Origin: Acidimicrobiaceae bacterium
GTDB lineage: Bacteria; Actinomycetota; Acidimicrobiia; Acidimicrobiales; RAAP-2
Length of the DNA stretch: 36,099 nt
Direction of reading: 5' to 3'
Assembly: GCA_003161575.1 (NCBI GenBank)
Contig: PMOE01000090.1
Coordinates: 1 to 36,099 of the forward strand
Positions 6,359-15,581 of the stretch are shown here, piece by piece; the first letter of the stretch is position 1; each line of letters opens with the position of its first letter. The position numbers and the translations under genes are program-made. The notes beneath the pieces were generated by a model, which did not search any database, was not told the origin of the DNA, and saw only the letters and a list, made by a program, of their open reading frames with translations.

Positions 6359-7528
6359 TTGGACCTCGAGTTCACCGACGATCAGACGGAGCTTCGGCGG
6401 TCCGTCCGGGGATTCCTCGAGCGCGAGTGCCCGCCCGCGCTGGTTCGCCGGGTGGTCGAGACGGGCGAGCCGGCGGTCGACCTTTGGACAGCGATGACCA
6501 AGCTCGACTGGCCTGCATTGGCGGTCCCCGAGGAGTTCGGCGGCATCGGGCTCTCCTTTGTCGAGGTCGCGGTGGTGGTCGAAGAACTGGGGGCGTGCAT
6601 CGCCCCGGGCCCCTACCTGGCGACGGTGACCCAGTTCGTGCCGGCCGTGCGGGAGGCGGGCACCGAGGAGCAGCGACGACGGTTCCTCGGGGCAGTGGCG
6701 TCGGGGGCGATCACTGGTTCGCTGGCCCTGGCCGATCATCCGAACCGTTGGCGGGTGGGGGAGGTGACGGCCACGGCGGAGCGTGGAGACGGGGGCTGGC
6801 GGCTTTTCGGGCAGAAACCGGCGGTGCTGGCCACCCCCGACGTCGACGAGGTGGTGGTGGCCGCCCGGATCGTCGGGTCGGGCGGCAACGCCGATGACCG
6901 ACCCGCGGGTGCCGGTGGCATCGGCCTCTTCGTCGTGCCCGGCGCGGATCTCAAGATCACCCCCGAGCATTCCCTTGATGCATCCCGACCGCTGGCCCGC
7001 ATCGCCCTCGACGGTGTTGGGGTGTCCGATGATCGGGCACTCGGGACACCGGGGACTCCCGAGAGCGGCGAGGCGTTGGCCCGGGCCGCCGAGGAGGCGG
7101 CGGTGGCGCTGGCCCTCGAGGCGCTCGGGGCGTGCCAGCGGTTATTCGATCTCACCCTCGAGTACTCGAAGAACCGCCACCAGTTCGGGGTGCCGATCGG
7201 TAGCTTCCAAGCGGTCAAACACAAGATGGCCGATTTGTTCGTCTCGATCGAGCGGACCCGGGCCCTGGTGTATTACGCGGTGGCCGCCATCGCCGAGGAC
7301 GACCCCAACCGGTCGCTCGCCAGCGCCATGGCGAAGGCCGCGGCCAACGACTGCCAGCGGCTGGTCTGTCAGGAGTCGATCCAGACCTTCGGGGGGATCG
7401 CCTTCACCTGGGAACATGATGTCCAGCTCTATGTGAAGCGGGCGACGACGGACGGCGCCCTCTTCGGCTCGTCGGCCGAACATCGCGTCGGCGTGGCCGA
7501 ACTCCTCGGAGTGACCCGCTCCTCCTGA
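6359..7528 (+). CDS. Acyl-CoA dehydrogenase (FadE/CaiA-like)
   Basis: 389 residues from a TTG at 6359, chosen because GAAAGG precedes it by eight bases and the frame begins with the family-typical MDLEFTDDQTELRRSVRGFL. The order is N-terminal helical domain, mid beta domain and C-terminal helical domain. EYSKNRHQFGVPIGSFQAVK is the conserved FAD-interface segment of the C-terminal domain, and FGGIAFTWEHDVQLYVKRA is typical of a FadE subgroup common in actinobacteria. It introduces a 2,3 double bond into an acyl-CoA and passes electrons to ETF. The subgroup often works as heteromers with other FadE-like chains. Substrate not predictable. Confidence 0.92.
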   Translation: MDLEFTDDQTELRRSVRGFLERECPPALVRRVVETGEPAVDLWTAMTKLDWPALAVPEEFGGIGLSFVEVAVVVEELGACIAPGPYLATVTQFVPAVREAGTEEQRRRFLGAVASGAITGSLALADHPNRWRVGEVTATAERGDGGWRLFGQKPAVLATPDVDEVVVAARIVGSGGNADDRPAGAGGIGLFVVPGADLKITPEHSLDASRPLARIALDGVGVSDDRALGTPGTPESGEALARAAEEAAVALALEALGACQRLFDLTLEYSKNRHQFGVPIGSFQAVKHKMADLFVSIERTRALVYYAVAAIAEDDPNRSLASAMAKAAANDCQRLVCQESIQTFGGIAFTWEHDVQLYVKRATTDGALFGSSAEHRVGVAELLGVTRSS

Positions 7529-7535
7529 GCGTCCC

Positions 7536-8714
7536 TCAGCCGGGGGCTGGCACCTCAAGCACGGTGGCAGATCCCATCCCACCTCCGGCACACAACGTAC
7601 CGACCCCGATGCCGCCACCTCTGCGACGCAGCTCGTGGATCAAGGTGACCAGGATGCGGGTGCCCGAGGCGCCCACCGGGTGGCCGATGCCCACGGCGCC
7701 GCCATTGACGTTGACGATGTCGTGAGGGAACCCGAGCTTGCGAGAGCAGGCGACGCTCATCGAGGCGAAGGCCTCGTTGATCTCGACGAGGTCGACATCG
7801 GCCAGGCCGAGGCCACCGAGTTCGAGAGCCCTGGGGACGCAGACGGTGGGGGCCAGACCCGTGCGGGCGGGCTCGATTCCCGAAGATGCCCAGGAGCGGA
7901 CGACAGCTAGCACCTCGAGACTGTGGGAGTCCGCGTACTCACGGTCGACGATGACCATCGCCGCACCACCATCGGCGATGCCCGACGAGTTTCCCGCGGT
8001 GATCGTGCCGTTCGGACCGGTGAGGACCCGGAGCGCGGCCAGTTTTTCGAGGGTGGTGTCGCGGCGCGGATGCTCGTCGGTGGCGAAGGTGACGGTGTCG
8101 CCCCGGCTCCCCGGCACGGTGACCGGCACGATCTCTTCTGCGAAGCGGCCGTCGTCGGCGGCCGCCGCGGCGCGCAGGTTCGAGTGGTAGGACCACTCGT
8201 CCTGCTCCTCCCGGGTGATGCCGCACTCATTCGCCGTGTTCTCGCCGACGGTGATCAGCATGTTCATGTTGGGGGCATCGGCGGTGTTCGGATGGCTGGG
8301 GGGAACGTACCGCTCGACCCCGCCGAAGGGGAAAGGCGACTTTTCGAACTGGAGGGGGGACCGAGTCATCGATTCGATGCCACCGGCGACGATCACCGTG
8401 GCCATCGAGCTTCGGATCTGGGCGGCAGCGTCTTGGACGGCCATCATCCCCGTCGCACACTGCCGCTGCACGGCCACGCCCGGCGTGTCGATCGGTAGCC
8501 CGAGGGCCAGTGCCACATAGCGGGCAGTGCATCCGCCCCCCTGGAGCACCTCGCCCAGGATGAGGTCGTCGATGTGCTCGGGGTCGATGCCGCTTCTGTC
8601 CACGACGGCACCCACGGTCGCCGTTCCGATCTCCTGCAGGCTCAGTGCGGCCAGGCCCCGGCCCGAGCGCGCGATCGGCGTTCTCGTCGCGGCCACCACC
8701 ACTGCATCGCCCAT
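7536..8714 (-). CDS. Thiolase (acetyl-CoA C-acyltransferase)
   Basis: 392 residues with all thiolase catalytic elements: nucleophile C86 in QRQCATGM, H345 in GHPVGASG and C375 in LCAGGGMG. GGIESMTRSP also matches the family. It should catalyse CoA-dependent cleavage of a 3-ketoacyl-CoA or the reverse condensation. The ATG at 8714 has AAGGAGG upstream. It follows a DUF35 gene on the same strand, a recurrent thiolase partner. It converges with the dehydrogenase gene ending eight bases away. Confidence 0.94.
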   Translation of the reverse strand: MGDAVVVAATRTPIARSGRGLAALSLQEIGTATVGAVVDRSGIDPEHIDDLILGEVLQGGGCTARYVALALGLPIDTPGVAVQRQCATGMMAVQDAAAQIRSSMATVIVAGGIESMTRSPLQFEKSPFPFGGVERYVPPSHPNTADAPNMNMLITVGENTANECGITREEQDEWSYHSNLRAAAAADDGRFAEEIVPVTVPGSRGDTVTFATDEHPRRDTTLEKLAALRVLTGPNGTITAGNSSGIADGGAAMVIVDREYADSHSLEVLAVVRSWASSGIEPARTGLAPTVCVPRALELGGLGLADVDLVEINEAFASMSVACSRKLGFPHDIVNVNGGAVGIGHPVGASGTRILVTLIHELRRRGGGIGVGTLCAGGGMGSATVLEVPAPG

Positions 8715-8780
8715 GGTTCCTCCTTGGTGTCGAGATGCTGTTGTTGCATCCGGTCTACCCGGACTTTGCTCCGACGGTGC

Positions 8781-9188
8781 TCAGACCGGGGCGAAGACCG
8801 GGATCGTGAAATCGTCGCTGATCGGCATGAAGCGGACCCGTACCGCCATGCCAACGGCGAGGTCCTCGAAGGGGGTGTCGACGATGTTGGTCATCATCCG
8901 CGGCCCTTCTGCCAGGTCGACGATGGCTGCCACGTAGGGGACCCGGTCCCGGAAGATCGGTTGGTCGTTGCTGTGGATCACCGACCACGTGTAGAGGGTG
9001 GCGTCGCCACTGGCTTCGTGCCAATGGACGTTCTCGCTCCAGCACGTCGGACAGAACGGGCGCGGATAGTACGAGAAGGCACCGCAGTCCCCGCAGCGCC
9101 TGATCAGCAGGCGCTCCGCCTTGGCCGCTTCCCAGAATTCCAAGGTGTCGGCTTCGGGCGTTGGCAGGTCGAAGCGGACCGTGGTCAC
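8781..9188 (-). CDS. DUF35 OB-fold, zinc-ribbon protein (thiolase partner)
   Basis: 135 residues. A rubredoxin-like zinc ribbon (CGDCGAFSYYPRPFCPTCW, two CxxC pairs) precedes an OB-fold domain (about 65-135) with YTWSVIHSN and VPYVAAIVDLAEGPRMMTNI. Proteins of this family bind CoA substrates and bridge or support thiolases, HMG-CoA synthases and aldolases. GTG 9188 was chosen because GGGAGG lies six bases before it; longer versions add an unlikely Gly/Arg/Pro-rich leader. It is upstream of the thiolase gene in the same operon, with an operator in its promoter region. Confidence 0.9.
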   Translation of the reverse strand: MTTVRFDLPTPEADTLEFWEAAKAERLLIRRCGDCGAFSYYPRPFCPTCWSENVHWHEASGDATLYTWSVIHSNDQPIFRDRVPYVAAIVDLAEGPRMMTNIVDTPFEDLAVGMAVRVRFMPISDDFTIPVFAPV

Positions 9189-9284
9189 GATGTGCCTCCC
9201 TCTGTGGCCGGTGCCCCCGGGCCGAGGGCACGCCGATCGGCCCGGATTGACCCCCGGGCGACCATCGGCCATGCTGCTTCGAAC

Positions 9285-9300
9285 CTGACACCGGCGTCAA
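9285..9300. promoter_or_regulatory. Palindromic operator in DUF35/ligase divergent promoter
   Basis: CTGACACCGGCGTCAA carries the TGAC-R-N4-Y-GTCA core. It lies between the leftward DUF35-thiolase pair and the rightward ligase pair, 44 bp from the ligase start, and so may control both. Confidence 0.55.
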
Positions 9301-9343
9301 CTTTGTCGCGGTACCGACACCGCATCGGAGGACGAGAACCCCA

Positions 9344-10915
9344 GTGCTCCTGCCCGAGACGCTGCGCTTGATGGCCGAGTCCTTCGGCGCCGAGACGGCC
9401 TATAGCGTCGTCGACGGCGACTCGATGACGTTTTCTGAGTGGGACGGCCGGGCGAACCGACTGGCCCGGGGACTGGTGGATGCCGGAATCGGGCCCGATG
9501 ACCGGGTGGCGCTGCACCTGTCGACCGGGAACGCCCTGCGTTGGATGGTGGCCTACGCGGCGATCCACCGGGCCGGGGGGGTGGCCGTACCCCTCAATCC
9601 CCGGCTGGCCGCTCCCGAGGTGGCCCACATGCTGGCCCACGCCGGGGCCCGAGGCGTGGTGGCCGACGGCGAGCTGGTGGCCCAGGACCTCTCTGTGGCC
9701 GTGGCCGAGAACGGCACACCGAGCATCGCGGTTGTGGTCGACGCCTCGGGGGGAGCCACCACTGAAGGGGCGATCGCGAACCGAGGGGAGACCGGCTCGG
9801 CCCGCCGGGTCCACTGGGAGAACATGCTCGCCGACGACGCGAGCCCCATGCAGGTCCCCCGGACTGACGAGGATCTCGCCGACATCCTCTATACCTCGGG
9901 GACGACGGGACGCCCCAAGGGCGTGTCCGTGCGCCACGTCAATGCATCGCTCGTCCCGCCGATGGACCCGATGTGGAGCGGGGGCGGCTGGCTCCACGCC
10001 AGCCCGATGTTCACCTTCGCCGGGTTGGCCTTCGTCTACAACCCGATGAAGCTCGGCCTGCGAGGCATCTACCAGGCCCGATTTGACGCCGGCCGATGGC
10101 TCGAGGTGGTCGAGGCCGAGCGCCCCGTTGCTGTATTCCTGGTGCCCGCCATGACCCATCTGCTGCTCGACCATCCCCGATTCTCCGAGGCCGATCTGTC
10201 GTCCATCACGATCTGCGCGGTGGGCAGCGCCCCCCTTGCTCCGTTCGTGATCGAGCGCCTGCAGGAGAAGATGCCCGAGGCGGTGGTCAACAACAACTAC
10301 GGCATGACCGAGGCCGGCTCGGTGTACTGCATCACACCCAAAGGGGAGGCCCTGCGCCGCCCCGGCTCGGTTGGTCAGCCGGTCCCCCCCGCCGAGGTGC
10401 GCATCGTCGACGCCGAGGGATCCGAACTGGCGATCGGTGAGGTCGGCGAGGTCCGGTTGCACATACCCGGCCGCACCCGTGAGTACTTCGGCGACCCCGA
10501 GGCGACGGCGGAGACGTGGGTGGACGGCTGGCTGGTCACCGGCGATCTCGGGCGGGTCGACGACGATGGCTACCTCTACATAGTCGGCCGGAGCAAGGAC
10601 GTCATCATCCGCGGTGGGAACAACATCCACGCCACCGACGTCGAGAATGTGATCCTTTCCCACGACGACGTCTTGGATGCAGCCGTGGTCGGAGCACCCC
10701 ACCCCGTCTTGGGCGAGGACGTGGTCGGCTTCGTCGTGCTCCGCTCAGGTGCGAGCGTCGACGGTGCCGGGTTGCGGGGCTTCTGCCTCGATCAGCTCGC
10801 CGAATACAAGGTCCCCCGGCGGTGGCTCTTCGTCGCAGAACTGCCCCGCAACGCCACCGGCAAGGTGGTCAAGACTGAGCTGCGCCGTCGACTTGAGGAA
10901 ATGGCGGTCCAATAA
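9344..10915 (+). CDS. Acyl-CoA synthetase (AMP-forming, class I)
   Basis: 523 residues with complete adenylate-forming motifs: P-loop YTSGTTGRPKG at 183-193, the NNYGMTEAG substrate/adenine motif, GDLGRVDDDGYLYIVGRSKD, and the catalytic-lysine segment PRNATGKVVK at 501-510. It should activate a carboxylic acid to acyl-AMP and then acyl-CoA. The GTG at 9344 follows GGAGG at a somewhat long spacing. It is co-directional with a second, atypical ligase 73 bp downstream, and a shared operator lies upstream. Substrate unknown; FadD/CaiC-like. Confidence 0.93.
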   Translation: MLLPETLRLMAESFGAETAYSVVDGDSMTFSEWDGRANRLARGLVDAGIGPDDRVALHLSTGNALRWMVAYAAIHRAGGVAVPLNPRLAAPEVAHMLAHAGARGVVADGELVAQDLSVAVAENGTPSIAVVVDASGGATTEGAIANRGETGSARRVHWENMLADDASPMQVPRTDEDLADILYTSGTTGRPKGVSVRHVNASLVPPMDPMWSGGGWLHASPMFTFAGLAFVYNPMKLGLRGIYQARFDAGRWLEVVEAERPVAVFLVPAMTHLLLDHPRFSEADLSSITICAVGSAPLAPFVIERLQEKMPEAVVNNNYGMTEAGSVYCITPKGEALRRPGSVGQPVPPAEVRIVDAEGSELAIGEVGEVRLHIPGRTREYFGDPEATAETWVDGWLVTGDLGRVDDDGYLYIVGRSKDVIIRGGNNIHATDVENVILSHDDVLDAAVVGAPHPVLGEDVVGFVVLRSGASVDGAGLRGFCLDQLAEYKVPRRWLFVAELPRNATGKVVKTELRRRLEEMAVQ

Positions 10916-10988
10916 GAACAGGCCGACAGCCCCCCGAGCACCACGAAGGATGCACCCACCCAACAATGCAAAGAGGAGGCAACGACAC

Positions 10989-12533
10989 GTGGATCGATTG
11001 CACGACCTGACACTGGGAGACGTGCTGGGCGAGCACCGCCGCAGTCGGCCCCAGAGCACCGGGCTCGTGTGCGGGGAGGACCGGTACACCTACCCCGAGT
11101 TCGATGGACGGTCGAACCGCCTGGCCAACGCGCTGACCGCGGACGGGGTGGGCCAGGGCGACATCGTCTTGTGGCTCGGTCAGAACTGCCATCGAGTCCT
11201 CGAAGGTCTGCTCGCCTGCGCCAAGATCGGGGCGGTGTTCTCGCCGGCCAACTGGCGGCAGAGCCCCGAAGAGTTCCTCACGTTGCTCGACGACGCGGCG
11301 GCTCCGGTGGTCATCTGGCAGGAAGAGGAGATCGGCGACAACGTCGCGGCCGCCCGGGCCAAATGGCACGGTTCGGCCCGCTGGCTCCGCCACGACGCGC
11401 CCGCCTCGGACCAGGGGTCCTACGAGGCCTTCTTGGCTGGCGGCTCGGCCGAGGACCCCGGGGTCGAAGTGGATCCGGCCTGGCCGGTGATCCAGCTGTA
11501 CACGGGGGCTTTCGGCGGTACACCGAACGGGGCCCAGCTGTCCCACGAGGCGGTATTGGCCCAAGATGCCATGGTGGCCCTGGTCCAGCGGATCACCGAG
11601 GACACCGTGTACCTCAACTCCGGTCCGATGTTCCACATGGCCACCCTTATGACAACCTTCGCCACGTTGCGGATGGGCGGGACAAACGTGCTCACCCGTC
11701 GGGTCGACGCCGAGGAGCTGTGCCGGATCATCGAGGCGGAACGGTGCAATTACGGCTTCGTGATGGGGCCGACCGCCCAGGAGATCATGAAGGTCAACGC
11801 CGACGGCGCCTTCGACCTTTCGAGCCTGCGGACCTTCGGGGGCAACGCGCAGTGGAACGCGATGATCCAGGTGGACGACAGCCCGTGGGGCACCCACCCG
11901 GCCGGCTATGGCCAGACCGAAGTCACCGGGATGCTGACCTACAACGCTATGGGCATCGGCTCGGCCGGTACCAGTGGCCGACCATCACCGCTCGTCCAGG
12001 TCCGGATCGTCAACCCGAACGGCGAGGAGGTTCCGAACGGCGAGACCGGGGAGATCGTGGCCCGGGGGCCGATCGTGACATCGGGGTATCACGCCCGGGA
12101 AGAGCTCAACGAGCAGCGTCGCCGTGGCGGCTGGTGGCACACGGGCGACCTCGGGCGGCGCGAGGAGGACGGGTCGATCACCTTCGTCGCGCCGCTCACC
12201 CGCATCGTGAAGTCCGCCGCCGAGAACATTTATCCGGCCGAGGTCGAAGGCTGTCTCTCCACGCACCCTGCGGTGAAGGAGGCGGCCATCATTGGTGTCC
12301 CCGACAAGGTGTGGACCCAGCGGGTCCTGGCCGTCGTCGTCCTGGCCGACGGCGAGTCTGCGACGCCCGACGAGCTGATCGAGCACTGCCGGTCCCACAT
12401 TGCGTCCTACAAGAAGCCGAGCATCGTCGAATTCGTCGACGAGCTGCCCCGGCAAGGCTGGGCCATCGACTACGACGCTCTCGACGAACAGTTCGGCGGA
12501 GGCGGGTACCCCGGGACGGGCACCGCCATCTGA
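10989..12533 (+). CDS. Atypical acyl-CoA synthetase-like protein with degenerate catalytic motifs
   Basis: 514 residues from GTG 10989, chosen because GAGGAGG precedes it. The overall fold motifs of AMP-forming ligases are present: YGQTEVTG, HTGDLGRREEDGSITFV and AAENIYPAEVEG. However, the P-loop reads YTGAFGGTPNG (171-181), with the usual lysine replaced by Asn, and the C-terminal segment that should read PRxxxGKxxK reads PRQGWAIDYDAL, lacking the catalytic lysine. The same combination in two motifs suggests a distinct subfamily rather than random decay. It could be a CoA-ligase with altered chemistry, a substrate-binding partner of the upstream ligase, or inactive. Confidence 0.88.
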   Translation: MDRLHDLTLGDVLGEHRRSRPQSTGLVCGEDRYTYPEFDGRSNRLANALTADGVGQGDIVLWLGQNCHRVLEGLLACAKIGAVFSPANWRQSPEEFLTLLDDAAAPVVIWQEEEIGDNVAAARAKWHGSARWLRHDAPASDQGSYEAFLAGGSAEDPGVEVDPAWPVIQLYTGAFGGTPNGAQLSHEAVLAQDAMVALVQRITEDTVYLNSGPMFHMATLMTTFATLRMGGTNVLTRRVDAEELCRIIEAERCNYGFVMGPTAQEIMKVNADGAFDLSSLRTFGGNAQWNAMIQVDDSPWGTHPAGYGQTEVTGMLTYNAMGIGSAGTSGRPSPLVQVRIVNPNGEEVPNGETGEIVARGPIVTSGYHAREELNEQRRRGGWWHTGDLGRREEDGSITFVAPLTRIVKSAAENIYPAEVEGCLSTHPAVKEAAIIGVPDKVWTQRVLAVVVLADGESATPDELIEHCRSHIASYKKPSIVEFVDELPRQGWAIDYDALDEQFGGGGYPGTGTAI

Positions 12534-12651
12534 GCGTGCCCCGACGCCCATCGGCCGCGCCGTCCGCGTTCGGTACGCGCCGGACATGGCGCGGCGCCGA
12601 TGTCGGCCGCGGGTCCATACTGTCGAACACCACGCAGACTGGGGGGCGGTG

Positions 12652-13863
12652 ATGGGACGAAGAAGAGAGCGTCGGGCCACCCGGGCCGGCGGACGGCGGC
12701 TCTGCGCGGCGGCGCTTGCCTCTCTCGGCCTTGTCGCTGTGGTTTCTTTTGGCTCGCCGGCTTCGGCCGCCTCGACCGGCGGGTCCAACGCGTCGGGTGG
12801 CGCCGATGCCGCCGGCACGGTCTGGCTCTGTCGTCCGGGTTTGGCCCGCAACCCGTGCACGGCCAGCCTCACGACCACCGTGGTGCCCGCCAGCGGCAAG
12901 AAGACCGTCGTGTACTCCAAGCCTGCGGCCAACCCGACCATCGACTGCTTCTACGTGTATCCGACGGTCAGTGAGCAACAGACGCCGAACGCGAATTTGA
13001 CCATCGACCCCGAAGAGACCGCCGTGGCGGAGGCCCAGGCTTCGCGCTTCTCCCAGGTCTGCTCGGTCTACGCCCCGATGTACCCCCAGTTGACGTTGTC
13101 GGCGATTGGCGGCAAGGGGTTGAGCGCACAGGCAGAGGCCACCGCGTACGGGGGTGTGCTGTCGGCCTGGAAGGACTATCTGGCCCACTACAACCGCGGG
13201 CGGGGGGTGGTGCTGATCGGACACTCCCAAGGTGCGGCCATGCTCATCGCACTCATCAAGAGCCAGATCGACCCGAAACCAGCGGTGCGTCGGCGCCTCG
13301 TCTCGGCCCTCCTCATGGGGGGCAACGTGTCCGTTCCGGTTGGGCGCGGGGTGGGTGGCGACTTCCAGCACGTGGCGGCCTGCGAGACGTCGTCTTCGCT
13401 GCACTGCGTGGTCGCCTACTCGAGCTTCCTCGACCCGCCCCCGCCCGACTCCCTCTTCGGGCGGGTCGGTCAAGGCGTGAGTTCGCTGTCGGGACAAAAG
13501 GCCCAGGCAACGCTCCAGGTGCTGTGCTCCAACCCCCAATCCCTTACCGGCGCCCGGCAGCTCTCCCCGTACTTCCCGACGGCGCAGTTTCCGGGCATCC
13601 TCGGCACCGAAGCGCACCTACCCGCGGCCCCCTCGACTCCCTGGGTCACCTATCCGGGCCTGTATCGCGCCACGTGCATGACGAGCGGGGGAGCCACCTG
13701 GCTCCAGGTCACCCCCGTCGGGCCGCCCGGTGACCCCCGTCCCGTGGTGACCCAGTCCCTCGGCCCGACCTGGGGTCTGCATCTCGTCGACGTGAACATC
13801 GCGCTCGGCAACCTGGTGAGCCTGGTACGCGATCAGGCCGCCGCATTCGCACACGCGCGGTGA
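12652..13863 (+). CDS. Secreted DUF3089 family lipase/esterase
   Basis: 403 residues. An Arg-rich N-terminus and a hydrophobic stretch ending SPASA (about residues 35-39) form a clear Sec-type signal peptide. A DUF3089-like alpha/beta-hydrolase follows, with CFYVYPTVS and the nucleophile elbow GHSQG, serine at 192. Many cysteines suit an exported protein. It likely hydrolyses an ester or lipid outside the cell. GTG 12649 is an equally possible start. It is downstream of the ligases but separated by 118 bp, so probably has its own promoter. Confidence 0.85.
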   Translation: MGRRRERRATRAGGRRLCAAALASLGLVAVVSFGSPASAASTGGSNASGGADAAGTVWLCRPGLARNPCTASLTTTVVPASGKKTVVYSKPAANPTIDCFYVYPTVSEQQTPNANLTIDPEETAVAEAQASRFSQVCSVYAPMYPQLTLSAIGGKGLSAQAEATAYGGVLSAWKDYLAHYNRGRGVVLIGHSQGAAMLIALIKSQIDPKPAVRRRLVSALLMGGNVSVPVGRGVGGDFQHVAACETSSSLHCVVAYSSFLDPPPPDSLFGRVGQGVSSLSGQKAQATLQVLCSNPQSLTGARQLSPYFPTAQFPGILGTEAHLPAAPSTPWVTYPGLYRATCMTSGGATWLQVTPVGPPGDPRPVVTQSLGPTWGLHLVDVNIALGNLVSLVRDQAAAFAHAR

Positions 13864-13980
13864 GCGTTGCCAAGGGTCTGCCGAGCCGCTCATCGCCCCC
13901 GGGGTCTGTGTCGTCGCTGCAGGTGACGTCGCCCCTTTTGCCCGGAGCACGACGGACGAGCGCCGACAATCGCCCAGCCC

Positions 13981-15069
13981 TCAAGTGTTGGCGCCCCGGG
14001 CGGTGACCGACCATCGGTCGACGGTCTGACCATCGCTGCAGACGACGAGTTGGTCGACGAGATTGACGGCGTTGCAGACGTGGTTCGGAATGACCCGCAC
14101 CCGCTCGCCGACAACCGGGACCGGAGTATCGAAGCCTCGCGGGACGTTCACGACGGCGTGGTGTTCGGAGAGGCTCGAGACCCGAATCCCCGGGAAGTCG
14201 GGAAGGAGACCGTGGCCGCTGACCCACTCCGGCCGGTCGGCGCCGAGGATCTTGCTCCCGGTGTCGAGGATGAATCGATCCGGCGCCGGCGCGCTCACGA
14301 CCGTGCCGAGAGCGACGAGGGCCACCTCCTCGATTCTGCACGTGCCCAGGGCCACCTGCTGGGCGTCGTTGAATGCGTAGACACCGGGGCGGAGTTCATT
14401 CACCCCCGGTCTTGTCTGGCGGGCGGTCGGTGTCGAACCCCCGCTGGTGATGCGGACCTCGAAACCCGCCGACTCGAGCAGCTCGGCCGCCTCGGACAGA
14501 GCGGCCGCTTCGTCGCGCGCCGCCTCGGTGGCCGCACCGGGCATATAGGAGTGCCCCGGAAAGGTGAAGATCCCGGTCAGCGCCAGCCCGCTCTTCGCGA
14601 CGGCCCGGGCGACATCGACCGCCGCCCTGGGGGCGACCCCGCTGCGGTGGTGACCGCAATCGATCTCGACGAGCACCCCCACTTCGGCCGTCCCGCTCAA
14701 CGCTCGACCGAGGGCGGCCGCCCCCTCGACTGAATCGGCCCCGATCGACAGCCGAGTTCGGCCGGCGAGGGCCTGCAGGCGGTGTCCCCGCTCGGGGTCG
14801 GCCCACACCGGGTAGGCAATGAAGAGGTCCGCAATGCCCCCCTCGGCGAAGGTTTCAGCTTCGGCGACGGTGGCGACCGAGAGCCCGGCGGCGCCATGGG
14901 CCAGCTGGCGCCGAGCGATCGGCAGACACTTGTGAGTCTTCGCGTGGGGGCGGAGGGCCGCACCGCGCTCGGCCACTGCCGTGGCCATCGTCGACAGGTT
15001 GTGCTCGAGGACGCCGAGGTCGACGACCAGGGCCGGGGTGGTGATGTCGGTGGCCCCGTCCACGATCAT
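13981..15069 (-). CDS. D-threonine aldolase / D-serine dehydratase-like PLP enzyme (alanine racemase fold)
   Basis: 362 residues from ATG 15069; a longer frame to 15111 adds only Arg-rich residues. The N-terminal fold-type III PLP barrel carries the Schiff-base lysine in RPHAKTHK (K44). The C-terminal DSD1-like domain has the H-x-C metal pair in PNHVCNAVNL with an upstream EHHAVV. Enzymes of this family cleave D-threonine or 3-hydroxy-aspartates, or dehydrate D-serine, using PLP and a divalent metal. It converges with the lipase gene and diverges from the hyuB operon across a 512-bp gap. Exact substrate unresolved. Confidence 0.88.
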   Translation of the reverse strand: MIVDGATDITTPALVVDLGVLEHNLSTMATAVAERGAALRPHAKTHKCLPIARRQLAHGAAGLSVATVAEAETFAEGGIADLFIAYPVWADPERGHRLQALAGRTRLSIGADSVEGAAALGRALSGTAEVGVLVEIDCGHHRSGVAPRAAVDVARAVAKSGLALTGIFTFPGHSYMPGAATEAARDEAAALSEAAELLESAGFEVRITSGGSTPTARQTRPGVNELRPGVYAFNDAQQVALGTCRIEEVALVALGTVVSAPAPDRFILDTGSKILGADRPEWVSGHGLLPDFPGIRVSSLSEHHAVVNVPRGFDTPVPVVGERVRVIPNHVCNAVNLVDQLVVCSDGQTVDRWSVTARGANT

Positions 15070-15581
15070 CAGGATACGTCGACGACGTCTGGATCGTCGG
15101 CTGGGCGGCACCGCACGAGGACGTGACGAGTCTGCCGAGGTCGGCGGGGACGAGCCCCCACCGTTGGCTCACCGGCCAAATCTATGAGCTGTGGGGGCGT
15201 GTGCTTGGCCGACAGCGGGACGCGGTCGGCGATCCGCATGCCGCTGGCCGCTCGTCAAGCCAGCGGTTGGGGGGAACGTCGGGCGTTTTTGACCACGCCC
15301 AAGTGTTCGATGTCCCGGCGCGCGCGGCGTTATCAGTGGCTGGAAGACGGCTGGAGTTCGTCATCCCCCGATGTCCTCGATTTTCCTGGTCTCGGCCCGA
15401 TGCTGACGGGCCCCAGTGTAGAGTGAAAGGTGACGCTGTTGTCAGCAAAGTTCCGCAGTCGGGAGGGCCCGGCGGTGGGCTCTTACCGGCACCGGCCCCC
15501 GGGGTCGGCGACCAAGAATCGGGCGTCACCGAGGAGCCGGGTCACCGCCGGGGGACCTGCATCCAACACGCGGGAGGAACC
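15070..15581. other. 512-bp intergenic region between divergent genes
   Basis: No convincing gene. Open frames on both strands have random composition and no ribosome binding site. The only structured signal I see is the operator at 15430-15445 with a TAGAGT -10-like hexamer just upstream. The length leaves room for divergent promoters, a leader or an undetected small RNA. Confidence 0.5.
15430..15445. promoter_or_regulatory. Palindromic operator upstream of the hyuB operon
   Basis: GTGACGCTGTTGTCAG has the TGAC-R-N4-Y-GTCA core. It lies 136 bp before the hyuB start and just downstream of a TAGAGT hexamer, a plausible -10. A repressor here would control all four downstream genes. Confidence 0.55.
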
